DNA from: Lagopus muta
Taxonomy: Eukaryota > Chordata > Aves > Galliformes > Phasianidae
Direction of reading: 5' to 3'
DNA length: 64,000 bases
Assembly: GCF_023343835.1 (NCBI RefSeq)
Contig: NC_064442.1
Coordinates: 19,330,501-19,394,500 of the forward strand
A model generated the notes under the pieces. It saw nothing but the letters and a program-made list of their open reading frames with translations. It was not told where the DNA came from and ran no database searches. The stretch's first letter is position 1, and each line of letters opens with the position of its first letter. The position numbers and the translations under genes are program-made. Positions 18,722 to 30,877 of the stretch are shown here, one piece after another.

Positions 18722-21694
18722 CTACAAGAAAAAGCACAATGGTGAGCCACAACTCCCCTGTGCCACCTCAGCTGATATCACATGCACAGGCACAGCCCTG
18801 GGGTGGCACTGTGAAACCCCAGCACACTGAGAGCCAAGCCCTGCTACTGCATGTGGTTAAAAAGATGAATAATCCCCATTCGCAGCCCTCTCCTGTTCTG
18901 TGAGATTTCTGCTATGATTTGCATAGAATGGTGTGTGGGATCCTGCTTCGTGGAGGGACATTTTGAGACAAATCCCACCAGCAGCAGGCAGGACCAGCCC
19001 ACGTGAAACAAAGGATTTGTTTAATGTTTACAGGAGCAAACAGGAAGGGAGAACCAGTTTATAAATGATCAGTGATACTGCCTCAGTGTAAGAGGTCTGC
19101 TCAGTTTTTGAACAGTAGTGTGCATTCCCAACAGTTACCCTGCAGCACAGCACAGCTTTTGTGCTGAAGCACCAGAACAGCACTTGCATGTTAGTTCTTG
19201 CCCCACTGAGAAACAGGAAGGGAGAAGCATCTCTGCTTTTCTAAACTGCTTCAGGATGGAAGTGACAGACCCTGAAAAGAGGGTGTACAGTGTTTCGCAG
19301 CACAAAGCTGCTAAGCAGCTTCTTAGGCAGGTGGCAAACGCAGCACACACACCAGCTCAAGCACAGGCTGGCTGCTGACCCCAGGTGTCCAACAACAGCT
19401 ACAGGAAGGGAGAAAGCAGGAACAGCAGGAGGAATTTATGCTGCTGTCATGTCACCCCAACAAGAGCAAAAAAAGGTCCCACAGAAACATATAACGACAG
19501 CGCTCAAAATCATCATGGAGAATTAATGTCAACCAGCAGCTCAGAAGCACAGATGGTCAAGGGGGTGAGTGGTAGGAAAAAAAGGAACAGGAAGGCAGAA
19601 GCCAGTCCAGAGGTGTTCAGGGTACCTGAAGGACAGAAACAGATCTAAGACCCAGCTGGGAGCACATGCAGATTGAGGCAGGAGAGCTGTGAGGTTCTGG
19701 AAGGAACTGGTATGAGGTAGGAGCCAACTGCCCGCCAGGCACCCAGAATGGGGTGCAACCTCACATCCAGGCACCAGATGGGCACTGGGCAGCCCACATA
19801 CCAAAGGCTGATGTCCAGCACTGGGTTCTAGCTCTGGCTCCATCTCCAGCTGTATCTTCTGTCCCAAGGGGATTAGTTTGCTAGCAGATCCTCAGTTTAC
19901 CTAAATCTGATGAAATTGAATCAGGGAGGTCCTTGAGCATCAGTACCACTCAGGCTCACATCCCTGCAGCTCCACTCTACCTGTGCCTATCCCAAAAAGC
20001 AAACAGGAGCAAGCACTGCCTAATCAGTGCTTCTAGATGACAGAAGCAGCTTTACCTGTGTTCAGCTACTGAATGGCTCCTCAAGCATGGCAGCTCAGTG
20101 GGAGCACACACAGGACACACCCATGAGGATTTCATCTCTTCTAGGCTCTCCATTACTTTCTGCTGTGAACAGAAAGTACAAGACACCAAGGAAACACACA
20201 AGAGGCAGCAAACGGGCAGAAACACAGCCCAAGCAACTCCATCTCCACCTCCTGCGTGAGGATCTGTGCATGCTTTGCTCCCAGGGGCTAACTTCCCACT
20301 AGGAGCTGGGAAAGCCCCCAGGGAAAAGCCACACCAAGGAGCTAAATAGAGGAATGTGAAGATCTGCTGATGTGGTACAGGAACCCCTGCTGTAGATGGG
20401 GCATGCAACTGTTCCTAAAGACATGTTCTGCAGGGAAATAACACACACCTCACCTCTCTGCAGGCCAAACTAACAACATCACACATCCCCCGCACCCTAA
20501 CCACAGCAAAACAGCCCCAGAAAGGGGAATTAGAAGACTAAAACCTTTTTGCAGGACAGACTCTTCTTCCTGCACATACAGAGCAGTGTCTCTCTTGACC
20601 TTTCTCTGCAAGGAGAGAAGAGGCAGGATTTGCACTCCTTGTCTTCACCACGGCTGGATAAAGGGACACACGTGGCAGCCACAGCAGCCAGCTACCCTCA
20701 TCTGCATCAGAGGAGGATCCAGATACTCCTTAACAACCCCTGGCCTGGAGATCACCTCATCCCCTGCTCAGCTCTCCAATCATGAGGACAAAAAGCCCCT
20801 GCCATTCAGCCGAACACAATCCTAGAAAGAGCCGAACCTCCAGCAGCAGCACAGGTGCTTCCATCTCCACCACCTCCCTGCTCCGGGCATCTCCCTCCAT
20901 ACCAGCCAATATTCACCTGGTCAGCGAGATCGTATTTTCTTTGGTTCTGATCCAAAAGTCTTTCTTGCAAGAGGATTTTCAGGAGCTCCCGGGTAAGCAG
21001 TTCCACCACGTCCTCCAGCAAAGCTCTGAGCGAGGGGCCGAAAGACATCGGCGCCGCCGGCTGCCGCAGTTCATCCATTCGCTGGGTGCCCGGCACGCTC
21101 TTCTTCCCCATGAAGTGACCTGCAACACAGCGCGCTCGTGTGCCTCGCGCCCGGCAGCGAGGCTGCGACCCGCACCGCACGCCGACAACCCGCAGCCAGC
21201 GAACCGAACGCCTAGAAGAGCCCAGCAGCCCCGGGGCCTCGCTCGGGGAGCCCTCCTCCTCCGATGGCATCTCTACGGCCATAGGACCGGCGGCTCGGCG
21301 CCAGGAGCCGCGAAGAGAGCCGTGCCCCTCACCTCCGCCCGCAGGACCGCCGGGCACAGCCGGGGCGCCAAGGCTCCCAGAGCGGCCATCCGTGCTCCGA
21401 AGGAACCGCGAGCTCCGTTCGCGAAAGGAGACCTCAGGAGACGGCGTGACCGCAGCCCGCCTCAACCGCCCCTCACGGGACCGCCGCGCCAGTCCCGGCC
21501 CCGCAGCCTCGAGCACCGACCCTCGCCCCGGCCGCTCTGCCCCGCGGGCCCCCGGTACCTGTGGCCCACAGGTTGCCACGGGGGTTGACCTTGATCTTGG
21601 CCGCCTGGCTGCGGTGCTCGGCGAAGTCGAGGTGCACGGCGCGCCCCAGCACAGCGCCGCACAGCAGCAGCAGAAGGCAGCGCACCGCCACCAT
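18674..21694 (-). CDS. NMB: Neuromedin B precursor
   Basis: Secreted bombesin-like neuropeptide precursor whose product acts on the G-protein-coupled receptor NMBR. Three exons on the minus strand (21559-21694, 20917-21119, 18674-18721) give 387 bases, 128 residues. Seen: a signal peptide over residues 1-18 (leucine-rich core LLLLL), then the neuromedin B decapeptide GNLWATGHFM at 40-49, Gly50 as amide donor and the KK cleavage pair at 51-52. The peptide is split between exons 1 and 2. The C-terminal flank is a leucine-rich, charged helix-like stretch (VELLTRELLKILLQERLL) ending ETGLLTKVLEKYFSN. Human NMB is 121 residues. The ATG has a strong context (GCCATGG). It lies upstream, by strand, of nothing recognisable and downstream of SEC11A, as in human. 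Exon 3 is inferred from splice site, phase and length; exons 1-2 are certain. Confidence 0.95.
18723..20916 (-). other. NMB intron 2, nothing recognised inside
   Basis: A 2.2 kb intron with donor GTGAAT at 20916. No mobile element or other gene was recognised. Confidence 0.6.
20917..21119 (-). CDS. NMB: NMB exon 2
   Basis: Acceptor tgttgcag ends at 21120. It starts in mid-codon with HFMGKKS, completing the active peptide, and runs to KYDLADQ before donor GTGAAT. It is 203 bases and GC-rich. Confidence 0.93.
21559..21694 (-). CDS. NMB: NMB exon 1 with start codon
   Basis: Encodes the signal peptide MVAVRCLLLLLCGAVLGRA and the propeptide to PRGNLWATG; donor GTACCG is at 21558. It sits in a CpG-rich promoter block with a TATA box 55 bases upstream of the ATG. 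Confidence 0.95.
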
Positions 21695-21747
21695 GGCCGC
21701 CCCGGCGGGACACGCTCCCGCTTAGAGCTGCCGTCGCCGCCGCTTCC

Positions 21748-21754
21748 ATTTATA
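21748..21754 (-). promoter_or_regulatory. TATA box of NMB
   Basis: The minus strand reads CAGTATAAATGG, about 55 bases before the start codon at 21694. That predicts transcription starting near 21722 and a 5' UTR of about 30 bases. A TATA box inside a GC-rich promoter suits a regulated peptide gene. Confidence 0.75.
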
Positions 21755-21880
21755 CTGAGCGGGGGGGCGGGGACTCTTCAAGCCACGCCCCCTCCTCGAG
21801 CTGCCCCTGCCCGCTGCTTTCGCGCCCTCCGCGTCCACTCAGGGCGTCGCGCGGAGTCACAGAGCGTCGCGATGCGGCGG

Positions 21881-21931
21881 GACACACGGAGCGCCGGGAC
21901 ACACGGAGCGCCGGGACACACGGAGCGCCGG
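21881..21931. repeat. Tandem repeat, three exact 17-base units
   Basis: Units at 21881-21897, 21898-21914 and 21915-21931, each GACACACGGAGCGCCGG with no differences, about 130 bases upstream of the NMB TATA box. Exact copies of a CpG-rich unit suggest a young, possibly variable array. Confidence 0.92.
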
Positions 21932-21994
21932 GGCCGCCTCACCGCCAGCCGCTGCGCTTTTATCTGCACTGTCACCCCAAGAGCCCACAGTGCA

Positions 21995-22160
21995 GCCTAA
22001 AATGGCACCAAAGCAGCCCCCAAAAGGCCCAAATGATGTCCGAACTGCCCGCAGACAGTCTAGCTCCAAATGGCACCAAAATGACTCTGAAACAATCCCA
22101 AAATGGCACTAAAAGATCCCAAAATAACCTCAAAACATCCTGAAGTGGCGCCGAACCCAA
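21995..22160. repeat. Degenerate AAAATGGC-type tandem repeat
   Basis: Loose recurrences of CCAAAATGGCACCAAAA and CCCAAAATAACC across about 165 bases. They look like a decayed minisatellite of the kind common near genes on small chicken chromosomes. Borders and period are uncertain. Confidence 0.5.
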
Positions 22161-22984
22161 AGCTCTGCTTTACCAGGAGGTCCAGGTCGTGGGGTGGAGA
22201 GCTTCCTTGGGAATAGGCACAGGGAAGACTGCTAGCATTGCGCTTCTCAGGGTTTATTGCTGCTGGAGAGAAAAGATCTCGGGGCAATTCACTGCTCCCT
22301 CAGCCTGGGGCAGAGTCTGAACTGCAAACACAGCTTTAATGTTACAAGAGGAAAAAAAAGAGTATAAAGCCTCATGTGCTCCCAGGGTCCTCACAAGTCC
22401 TGCAGCTGTTTCTCTCTTCCAGGCTGTGATGAGGGATTGCAAGCCAGGCTGGGAACAGGTAAGTGGGGAGCTTTTCTGTCACAGCCTCGTAACAAACACT
22501 CAGAAGCTGATAGCACACTGCTTTAATTGCTTGACACAGAGGCTTAGCTGGACAAGGAGATTTGATTAACAAGGGCTCACAACCCTGGTTTCAAGCTGGG
22601 GAAAAGCAACACAATAGCTGCTCAGGGACTCCGCGCAGGCTGGAAGTGGACATGATTCTGGGCAGCCAGCGGGGTTTTATGGAAAACAGGGAAATAGACC
22701 CAAGCCCACTGCTTGCTGAGCAGCACATTTGATGCTAAAGGAAGCTGTACAAGCAAGGTTTGAGAATACCAATTTTGTCCCCTGCCATGGTCTTGTTAAA
22801 ATCGAGTTCCCAACACCAAAACACAGAGCACAAACCCAAAGCTTAGCACAGCTTGCCCTCTTAAGTGGCATAATTACAGTCAAGGGCAATTTCTAGTTGT
22901 ATAATCAATGAATGTACAGATATTATAATTATGAATTATACCAGAGAGTTTGGCTAAGCAGTTGCTATACCAAAAGAGAATAGA
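22161..22984. other. Upstream flank of NMB, nothing recognised
   Basis: AT and GC content are mixed here, and no gene, RNA or repeat was recognised on either strand. Confidence 0.5.
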
Positions 22985-23207
22985 TAGAATGCTTACCCAT
23001 ATCCTGGGCCCGCTATGAAATTCCAGAGGAGAGATCTCCAGAAGAGATCCTTCCCCACTGGTAGCCAGCTCTTAAATGGGTCTGGGAGAGGTGCAGCCAG
23101 GCTCCACCCCTTCCAGCAGCACAGGTGAACTGCCTTCACTGTGCTCCCCTGGCTGACTCAGTGCTCACCTCAGGTGATTGATCAGGCCGTGATTCAGCAG
23201 TTCCTGT
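22985..23207 (-). repeat. Unclassified interspersed repeat, copy 1
   Basis: Read on the minus strand, this matches 37986-38205 over about 215 bases. Shared blocks in the same order are AACTGCTG(A/G)ATCACGGCC, GGGAGCACAG, a GGAGCCTGG-like block, GAAGGATCTCT and CTGGAGAT, ending just before GGTAAGC. It could be a solo LTR or the end of a DNA transposon. No coding part or terminal repeats were seen. Confidence 0.7.
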
Positions 23208-26200
23208 GCACTAGTGAATGTCGTACAGGTGCTAAGCAGCCCCTGGACAGGATGCTCAACAGACTGGGTCCACCCAAAACGTGTTTTACCACACCTGGGA
23301 ATAACAACTGCAGCGGTGATCACACTGCAGCCAAGCTGTTCCCTTCCTGAGCAGGCAAGAGTGCTGCTCCTTCCACTGTCACCCTGAGAATGAACAAACA
23401 TGGCTTGAAAGGTGGCTGCAGTGCAAGTGACCTTGCTTACAAATGGAGACCAAATTTCCACTGGATTTTTTCATCTGTATCTCCATTGCAAAAACATGAT
23501 ATTTGTAATTCAGGAAAAACAGCTGGCACCCACACTTGAAGTCTCCTGCTTGGGAGAGGTTCAGCAAGTTCCAGCACCTGGGGCAGAAACTGTCACTACA
23601 GTGCTCCTCCACAGCTTGCTCTCTGCAGCTCAGGAGTTCACCTTACCAACTGCTATTTGCCACCAAAGGAATCTCCCCAGTTAATATATTTTACAAAAGA
23701 CGTTACAAATTCCATTTTAGAAATTGATTTCTGCCAGCAAAGGTCACAACATTGGTTTCTGCAGGTGGTACAGGGGAGTCGCCTGTCAGCCACCGAGAGC
23801 CTTGCAATGGAGCTGGGGAAGGACGGTGGTGACTCAGCACAGGCTGGACTTCTGATAGATGGCTTTGTCCTCGAGGCAGTGTGCATCTGCGCAGAGCCCA
23901 CCGTCCCCTTTCCTGCTGGGATTAACCCCTGGAGCTGGGCCAGAGCAGCCTGCAGCCGCCTTTCTGCAGCTGGATCCGTTCCTTCCCACCTGCAGGAACC
24001 ATTCCTTCTCACCCAAGGCAGCCTGAAGGACCTCGGGATCTTTCAGCTTGAGCTGCTGGTTTCCCCTGATGCCTCTGCTTGTAGGAAACTGCCGTGGTAT
24101 GTTCTACTCTCTATTTTTTCCTATTAATTCTCACTTGCAATTTGTTTTCTCGGTGACTACTGACCACTGAAATGACATTTTCATAGCACAATCTGTTACA
24201 ACCCCAGTGTTCCAGATGGTAACACTTAACTCGGAACCCATTGTTTTATAAATAGAGTTAAAATTGTTTTTTTCCCCCGTGCACAATTTTGTATGTATGT
24301 ACATTTGAATTTCATCATTTTTATTGCCCACTCTCTTTTCACAGTTGGCCTTCATCCACACCAACCCTGAAAAACTTAATATCAACACCAAACTTCAGCA
24401 TTTGCCTTCTTTTGCAGATCATTTTTGAATGTGCTGAACTCAATCTCTGCACAGTACCCTGGTGTTTTCTGCTGCGGAAACTGTTTCCTTCTACCTTTTA
24501 GCAAAAGATTTCTCCCAGTAAGGGCCTCCTCATGTATTCCAGGTCTCCTTCCTCTCCTTAGGAGCCTTCTCTGAGAGCCCTTGCCAACTACCTTTGCGAA
24601 ATGCAGCTGGATGATCCCAGCAGGATCACCTTGCCCACACACCTCCTGATTCCAAGATTCAGCGAGCTCCAATTTTCTTGTAGATTAGGTCCTACTCCTT
24701 TCCGGCCTGCTGATCTGGTTTATAGCCTGCAGATCCCCACATTCCCAGCTCACCAGGAATCCCTTGGTGCTTCTAGTGGGTGTTGCAGGGCAGGCAAATA
24801 GCTCAATGCTTTCCGTGTCCCACAGCATCTCCATCCAGGCCCCAGGGTTTGTTGTTGTCCTTTCCTTCACTGGTTTCTTCTGTGGGTTCTCACACCGATG
24901 TTTCCCAGAGCCCACGGCACCACAGGACACCTGGGATGCCTCCTTCCTTATCAGTCAGCAACTCCAGCCTGCGCAGAGCTGATGAGGGTACTGACAGACC
25001 CGTGAAACTATCAACAAATCCAAACGTACCTAAAAGTGAAGCAGAACAGATTTTCCTCTAGCTCTGCAGAATAAACGTATCATACTCTGCACAGAGGGCT
25101 TTGCTAATGCTGAGCTAAGAGCAGGCGAAGTTAACGGAGCAATCTGGAAATGCCGTGGTTCAGAGGGCTTAAAACAAGGTCCATTTTGTTTCCTCGCTGT
25201 TGAATTATGCTTTGATACCTTGCCATTGACGGATGCATCTCCCAGGCGGCCTGGGAGGGACTCTGAGCTGCAGAGCCCCAGAAACACGGCGTGCATGTTT
25301 CTAGCCCTGCAATATCCACTGGGCAGGAAAATGCATGCTCAAAACCAATGGCTCTAATAAAAAACACACACGAAGAGCAAAGGCCTCAAAGCCCCTGCGC
25401 GTCTCTTTCACAGAGCTCCTGGTGCCAATAAAACTCTTAGCAGCAGATAAGTTGCTTCAGCTTCTCCTTCGCTGTTCCTCCAAAGCCAGGTCAAACTTAA
25501 AGCCCTGTCATATGCCCCAGGCTCTGTTTTGACGCATTTGCCTCTTGTTTACAAAGTTTGAATCCCTCTGTTACATTCATTCTTCCACAGGCAGCAGTGG
25601 TTGTTGATAAAAGATAAAATTTGAAATCTCACACATCTTGTTTTTCAATTTTCATTTAAGCAGTAAATGAGTTGTGGTTTTCCCTGAGGTTTCCCACTCA
25701 CTCCACACCCGCTGGACACAGTACAAATAACAGCTTTGTAACAAGACTTAGAGAAAAAAGTCGTGTTTTCTTGCCGGCAAATCCATGCCTAGATCAGAAG
25801 TGTCCCAACCAGAATTACGTGGCAGAAGACTGATGTCCCTCTTTGAGTGAATTGAGGCTTAGAAAAATTAAACTGAAGTTCATTTTCTACACATTATTTT
25901 TACTTCTGCCTCTCTGGAAACTGAAACCCTGCAAGACCGGTTCTATAGGAGAAAGAGAAATTGGAGAGCAGAGGCGATAGCAAGATACTCAGCAGAGAGT
26001 GCTCCAAGAAGTGCTCTTAAATTATTAAAGAGAACTAGCAGGAAAGTCAAGAGATGTGGGGGCAGGCAGAGAGAGCGGGAGCAAGAGAGCATGTTTGCGC
26101 CATCCTGGATCACAGGGTGCATTTCTAATCTGTCCCTAATTAGACAGATCTCTGTGCAGTTTTGATTTCCACCAAGGCCTGGGGAACTTTGCTAGATCAA

Positions 26201-28439
26201 ACATTCAAAAGACCTATTAGAATTGAACACGTGTATGAAGAGCCCCGTGAGCAGAAAGGGATGGAAGCGCTGCAAGGGAGAGCAGAAGGCAAAAGAGGCA
26301 GGAAATTGCCTTACGACGCAATATAGGTGCTGCTTCCCCAGAGCTAAGGTGGACCAGTCATCTTCAGGGCATGGAGCAGTGCCAGGAGCTGCCAGCACGG
26401 ATGGGAACCGAAGGTTGTGGCTGCCTGGCATCACCAGGGCAGTCAGAGGTCCGGAACCAGGACACCCCCTCCTCTGATTCAGCCCCTGAGTCACCCACAC
26501 TGCTGGCCTTCAGCCGGGGTGCTCTGTTTCTCCTGCTGCAGCAGAGGAGAGTCTCTGCCTAAGCCACCTCTCCTCCCTTGGCATCCCTGTTCAGCTCGTC
26601 CCAGGAGCTGTACGCTGGGTTTGCCATCGTGTGTTTCCCCAGCAAGAAGCAGTCTTCTATCCAAGGATAACGCTTTGCTTTACAGCTTCTCCTTGAAAAA
26701 CATAAGGTTGACGTGTTCTGATTATAAAGGCAGTAAAAGCACCATGAGATCATCCAGTTTTATTAAGGAAAGCACGAGCCAATTGTCTTACAAACGCAGT
26801 CCTTAGAAACTCCCTGCTTAAGCAGTATGCAGCGGCAGAGGAAAACAGGTAATGCTCACTGCTGTTTGGCTGATGATGTGCATTCAGGCATCATAAACAC
26901 ACAAACAAAGACAGCCTTCGTTTCAAAGAGCTTCAATTTTCAGCACGTTACTTCTCACAGCTCACCGCCCATCCATCATACTTGCCTGTCTGCCTTTGAT
27001 GTGAAAAAAGTCAGCCATCAGAACTGCAGCAATGATCAGAGACACCCAGCACTGCTTTGCTCTGAGGCGGCTCCTGCCCCTGCTGGGATCTGTGCACTGC
27101 AGAGCTGCGCCCCGGACTGCAGATGTCATCGAGCAGTAATTAGGCAATGATATTGTCTACCAGAAAATCTGCTGTGTTTGGCTGTAACCACAACAGAGCC
27201 CGTGGCAGTCTTAGCCCAGGCTGGTTTTTTTTTTTTCCCATTGTTTCTTTTTTTTTTTCTTTATAAACCAGACCTTTCAACACCCACATGCTTTACAAAT
27301 AAATCCCGTTCCTGTTGTGACACAAAGGTCTCCATGTTTCCTATGCCACCCTGAGATCCTTAAGCCTCAAAGGCTTTCCTGCAGCAGCCTCACCTTTAAA
27401 AAAAAGAACAAACCTGAAATAAAACACAAAGCCTCAGCCCATCTAAACAGCAAAACCCCTGGCTCTGTGGGAGCATGGCAGCACTTGCCAGACCTTTCAG
27501 CATTAGCAACCAGCTGAACCAGAGATCCTGCACGCTCCATAGCTTTTCTGCTCCGCAAAGCAGAATAAGAGTTGGGGAATGGAGCCAGCAGCAGCTCTTT
27601 GTCATCCTGCCCCCACGCTCCCAGTTTGCAGCCTCTGCAGCCTCATCCCCAGCATCTTCCCTTCCCGCAGTGGCAGAAGAGGTGTTGGAGGGATGCAGAA
27701 GGTGATGTGGGAGGTAGCATAGGAGCTGGTGGGCGTTGGAGCTGCAAATGGATTTGCGGCATGAATCCTCACTCTTATGAGAGCCAACACCTCATTTTCA
27801 TGGCTGCAGATAACACAGATCCACGTTCTGAGCTACACTGAGCTTTGAAGAGGCGGAAGATGGCCTGTGGAGGTCATTTCCCAAATCACACCATGGCTCC
27901 AATAATCACTAAACCCGGGCTGGAACTACCCCACACTTTACCCAAAAACATCCTTCATTTTTCAAACTCTTCCTGCTCATTTGCGGGTCACCATGCAAGA
28001 GCAAAGCTGGGAAAGACCTTCCTGCACCCAAATCTGCAGTCCTCAGCCGCACTGACTGCTGACACCTGCTGCCAGCAGCCGGCATCGCCAGCCTGGGGGC
28101 CGTGCTGCAGGCAGGACAGGGACTTTGCTATTTCCAGACATCTGAAAGGACCGTTTCTCATCTCAGGTGCTTGTGGAGAGCTAATTCCTACACCCCTCAC
28201 CATCAGAATCCCTTAGTGCTTTGCCCCCCTTTTTTTTTTTTAATTTTAATTAATTCGGTGACAGTAACACAACTGCCACTGCGAGGTGTGAAAGCTAGAG
28301 AACGCAGAGAACAGCACCTGCAGCAATTCCAGCAAGTTTTCACTGAGACGTGTTGATTAGCAGACTTCAGAAGAGCTTGACTCAGCCCCTTATATCATCC
28401 CAAGTTAAAATAAATTTAAATTAATGCACAGAACAACAA
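23208..28439. other. Intergenic region between NMB and SEC11A, no gene recognised
   Basis: Open frames are short. The longest, 23657-24127 on +, has no recognisable domain and the opposite strand is also open. Homopolymer runs occur near 27220-27260 and 28225. No RNA gene was seen. Confidence 0.55.
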
Positions 28440-29165
28440 CAACCCCCACTAACAAAATGAGCTGGGGATTAAAGGATGGAGTGCAGCTCTGCCAAAAAAG
28501 ACCCGAGGGTCCTGGTGGATGGCAGCTGGACATGAGCCAGCACTGTGCCCTCGCAGCCCGGAAAGTAACCGTATCCTGGGCTGTATCAAAAGAAGCCTGG
28601 CCAGCAGGGTGAGGGAGGTGGTCTTGTGCTTCTGCTCTGCATTGTGAGGCCTCAACTGGAGCACTGCATCCAGATGGGGAGTCCTCAGTACGGGAGAGAC
28701 ATGGACCTGCTGGAGTGCCTCCAGAGGAGGGCCACAAAAATGCTCCAAGGGACGGAGCACCTCCATATGAGGACAGGCTGAGAGCTGGGGCTGTGCAGCA
28801 TGGAGAAGAGGCGATCTGATAGCAGCCTGTCAGTATCCAAAGGGGAGACACAGGAAAGAAGGGGAGACTCTTTAGAAGGGTCTGTGGTGATAGAACAAGG
28901 GGACATGGCTTCAAGCTCAAAGAGGGAAGATTTAGATTAGATATAAGGAAAAAATCTTTTACAGTGAGGGTGGTGAGGCACTGGAACAGGTTGCCCAGTG
29001 TTGTGGTTGACGCCCCATCCCTGGAGACTTTCAAGGTGAGGCCGGATCAGGCCGGAGGCAACCTGATCTAGCTGTGATCCCTGTGCATTGCAGGGGAGTT
29101 GGATTAGATCGCCCTCAGAAGTCCCTTCTCAAAGGGAACAGATCCAAGGATTCTATGATGCTCCT
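28440..29165 (+). mobile_element. CR1 LINE 3' fragment, about 0.73 kb
   Basis: On the + strand the text runs from the CR1 ORF2 end (CCAGAGGAGGGCCACAAAAA, GGACAGGCTGAGAGC) to the 3' end GGATTCTATGATG. It lies between NMB and SEC11A, about 1.2 kb past the SEC11A poly(A) signal. Confidence 0.92.
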
Positions 29166-30413
29166 CAGGCAACAAACCATGCAGTTAAACCAATTGGCTC
29201 TGTTCAGGTAGGGATACTGCAGGTCAGCACAGCTGCTGAGTGTTAAAGAAAACAGCCTCATGGACATAGCACCTCTATAGATTGCACAAGTCTAACAAGG
29301 TACATATGCAAGAAGCCAAAAATAGAACATAAGTGAGGTTTTGTCCTTGCCCTTCTGGACTGCTTTACCCTACACAAGCTGAGTGTGCGACAGCAGTAAT
29401 CATCTTCAATAATCCCTGTTGCTGGGCAATCTGGGAGCAGTCATGAAGAAGAGGGAATAAAGGATGCAGTGAAATGCAACTGAAGTAACACACGTCAAGT
29501 GGCCTTGAACTGCTGGTAGGTTTTGCAAGATCAAGAGGAAAGTTGTCAATCCTGGGACAGCACAGGCAGGGATAACTTGGCTCCTGCTGCCAAGCAACAC
29601 AACCAGAGATAACTGCACAAGAAGGGTCAGGCAGCCTCAGGTGGAGGCAGCAAAGGCACCATGACCCCAATGCCTGTTCTTGCGAAGATCTGCCCTAACG
29701 AAGGGGAGGTAAAATCTTTCCATTAGTCAGCACAGACAGCATGGATGTAAGTTACAGTGGTCACACAATCAGTGTAGAGGCAGATGCTCCAGAGCTTCTG
29801 CCTTGTGTCTTAAATTCTCCTCCGACACCACTTCTACACAAACAAGATCACTAACAAGAAGCTCACAAAACAAGCTGTTGCATGTGGTGATGAGAGGCAG
29901 CTTCTTTAAAACCACTGGGCAGCGGTGGTTTGGACAAAGAGTAGCTTCCACATGAGCAAGATGTGGCCAGCTAGGGGCACTCTGATCCTTTTTCCAAAAT
30001 GACAACCCAAAAAACCTAACACTATTGCATCCTACTAAATCATCCTTGCCAAACAGCTGTGGGTGTTTCCCATCTCAAATCTTCCATTACCTAGGGCTGC
30101 ACTGAATGTTTGTGTTCAAAGTAATCCTTTGCTATCTTCTGCCCAAAACACCTTGCAGCCCTGAAGCAGATTATTTCAGTGTGATTTACAGGAACATAAC
30201 AGTACTGAATGGATCTACAGCTCGGGACTGCTTACTCTTCAGAAAGAAAGGACAGGAGCAGCTGCTACTCTGTAAGGAGAGGATGTCAATTCACTGGGCT
30301 CTAGGAGCCCACTTGCAATGACAAAGCTTACCCCCTCCCTGGGCAACAAAACTGGGCAACGAGGCTGGGCAATAATGAAGAATGTGGCAAGATGCTGGGC
30401 AAGATGTAAAATC
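29166..30413. other. Downstream flank of SEC11A, nothing recognised
   Basis: Lies between the CR1 copy and the SEC11A poly(A) signal. No exon, RNA gene or repeat was recognised. Confidence 0.5.
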
Positions 30414-30419
30414 TTTATT
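30414..30419 (-). terminator. Poly(A) signal of SEC11A
   Basis: The minus strand reads TGGAATAAAGATTTT, 0.41 kb after the SEC11A stop codon. The hexamer is canonical and predicts a short 3' UTR. Confidence 0.65.
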
Positions 30420-30826
30420 CCAGTTCTAAATTGGAAAAAAACCATCACCTCCACAGATCACCATTCGACAGTTCAGTCAGCATGGGGAGAGGTCACATTT
30501 GCCCAGCAGAGGCACAGGCTTAAAGGACACAGTCCTGTAGGCACTTGGAGAGGAAGCTCAGCTTCAAAGTACAAACACTGAACAGTTTGGCTTAAAGTTT
30601 TAATATAAAAAACCTCACTAAAAATGCTAAAATGTGACAAACCATTGGAAATACTGTGACAAACATTCGCCCTTAGGCAGTAAAAAACAAAACAAACCCA
30701 AACTGGCAAGAAGCTTTGAAATGTACGTTTTCTTCTTCCTCCCGGCACATCGGACCATCATCTTCTACTTAAAACGTTCACCTACACAGCCCATGGAATC
30801 TTCACTGCGTTCTTCAGTGCAGCAGG

Positions 30827-30877
30827 CTACTCTCGATGGACCAGCACAAACAAACCCAGTAGAAAGAGGACTGCATA
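30827..30877 (-). CDS. SEC11A: SEC11A exon 6 with stop codon
   Basis: Acceptor cttacag ends at 30878. The 51-base exon reads [16 protein letters not shown] then TAG, the expected SEC11A C-terminus. It is too short to stand out as an open frame. Confidence 0.95.
   Translation of the reverse strand, partial: YAVLFLLGLFVLVHRE

Noticed and set aside
20782-22000. Two long + strand open frames (268 and 286 codons) across the NMB first exons
   Set aside because: They are antisense to clear NMB exons, lie in CpG-rich DNA where stops are rare, and show arginine, proline and alanine-rich text with no domain.
23657-24127. 156-codon + strand open frame between NMB and SEC11A
   Set aside because: No known domain; the opposite strand is open too; no sign of exons or a promoter around it.
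30671-30709. Candidate SEC11A last exon reading FGFVLFFTA after a cttgccag acceptor
   Set aside because: The true last exon with [16 protein letters not shown] and the correct phase was found at 30827-30877.
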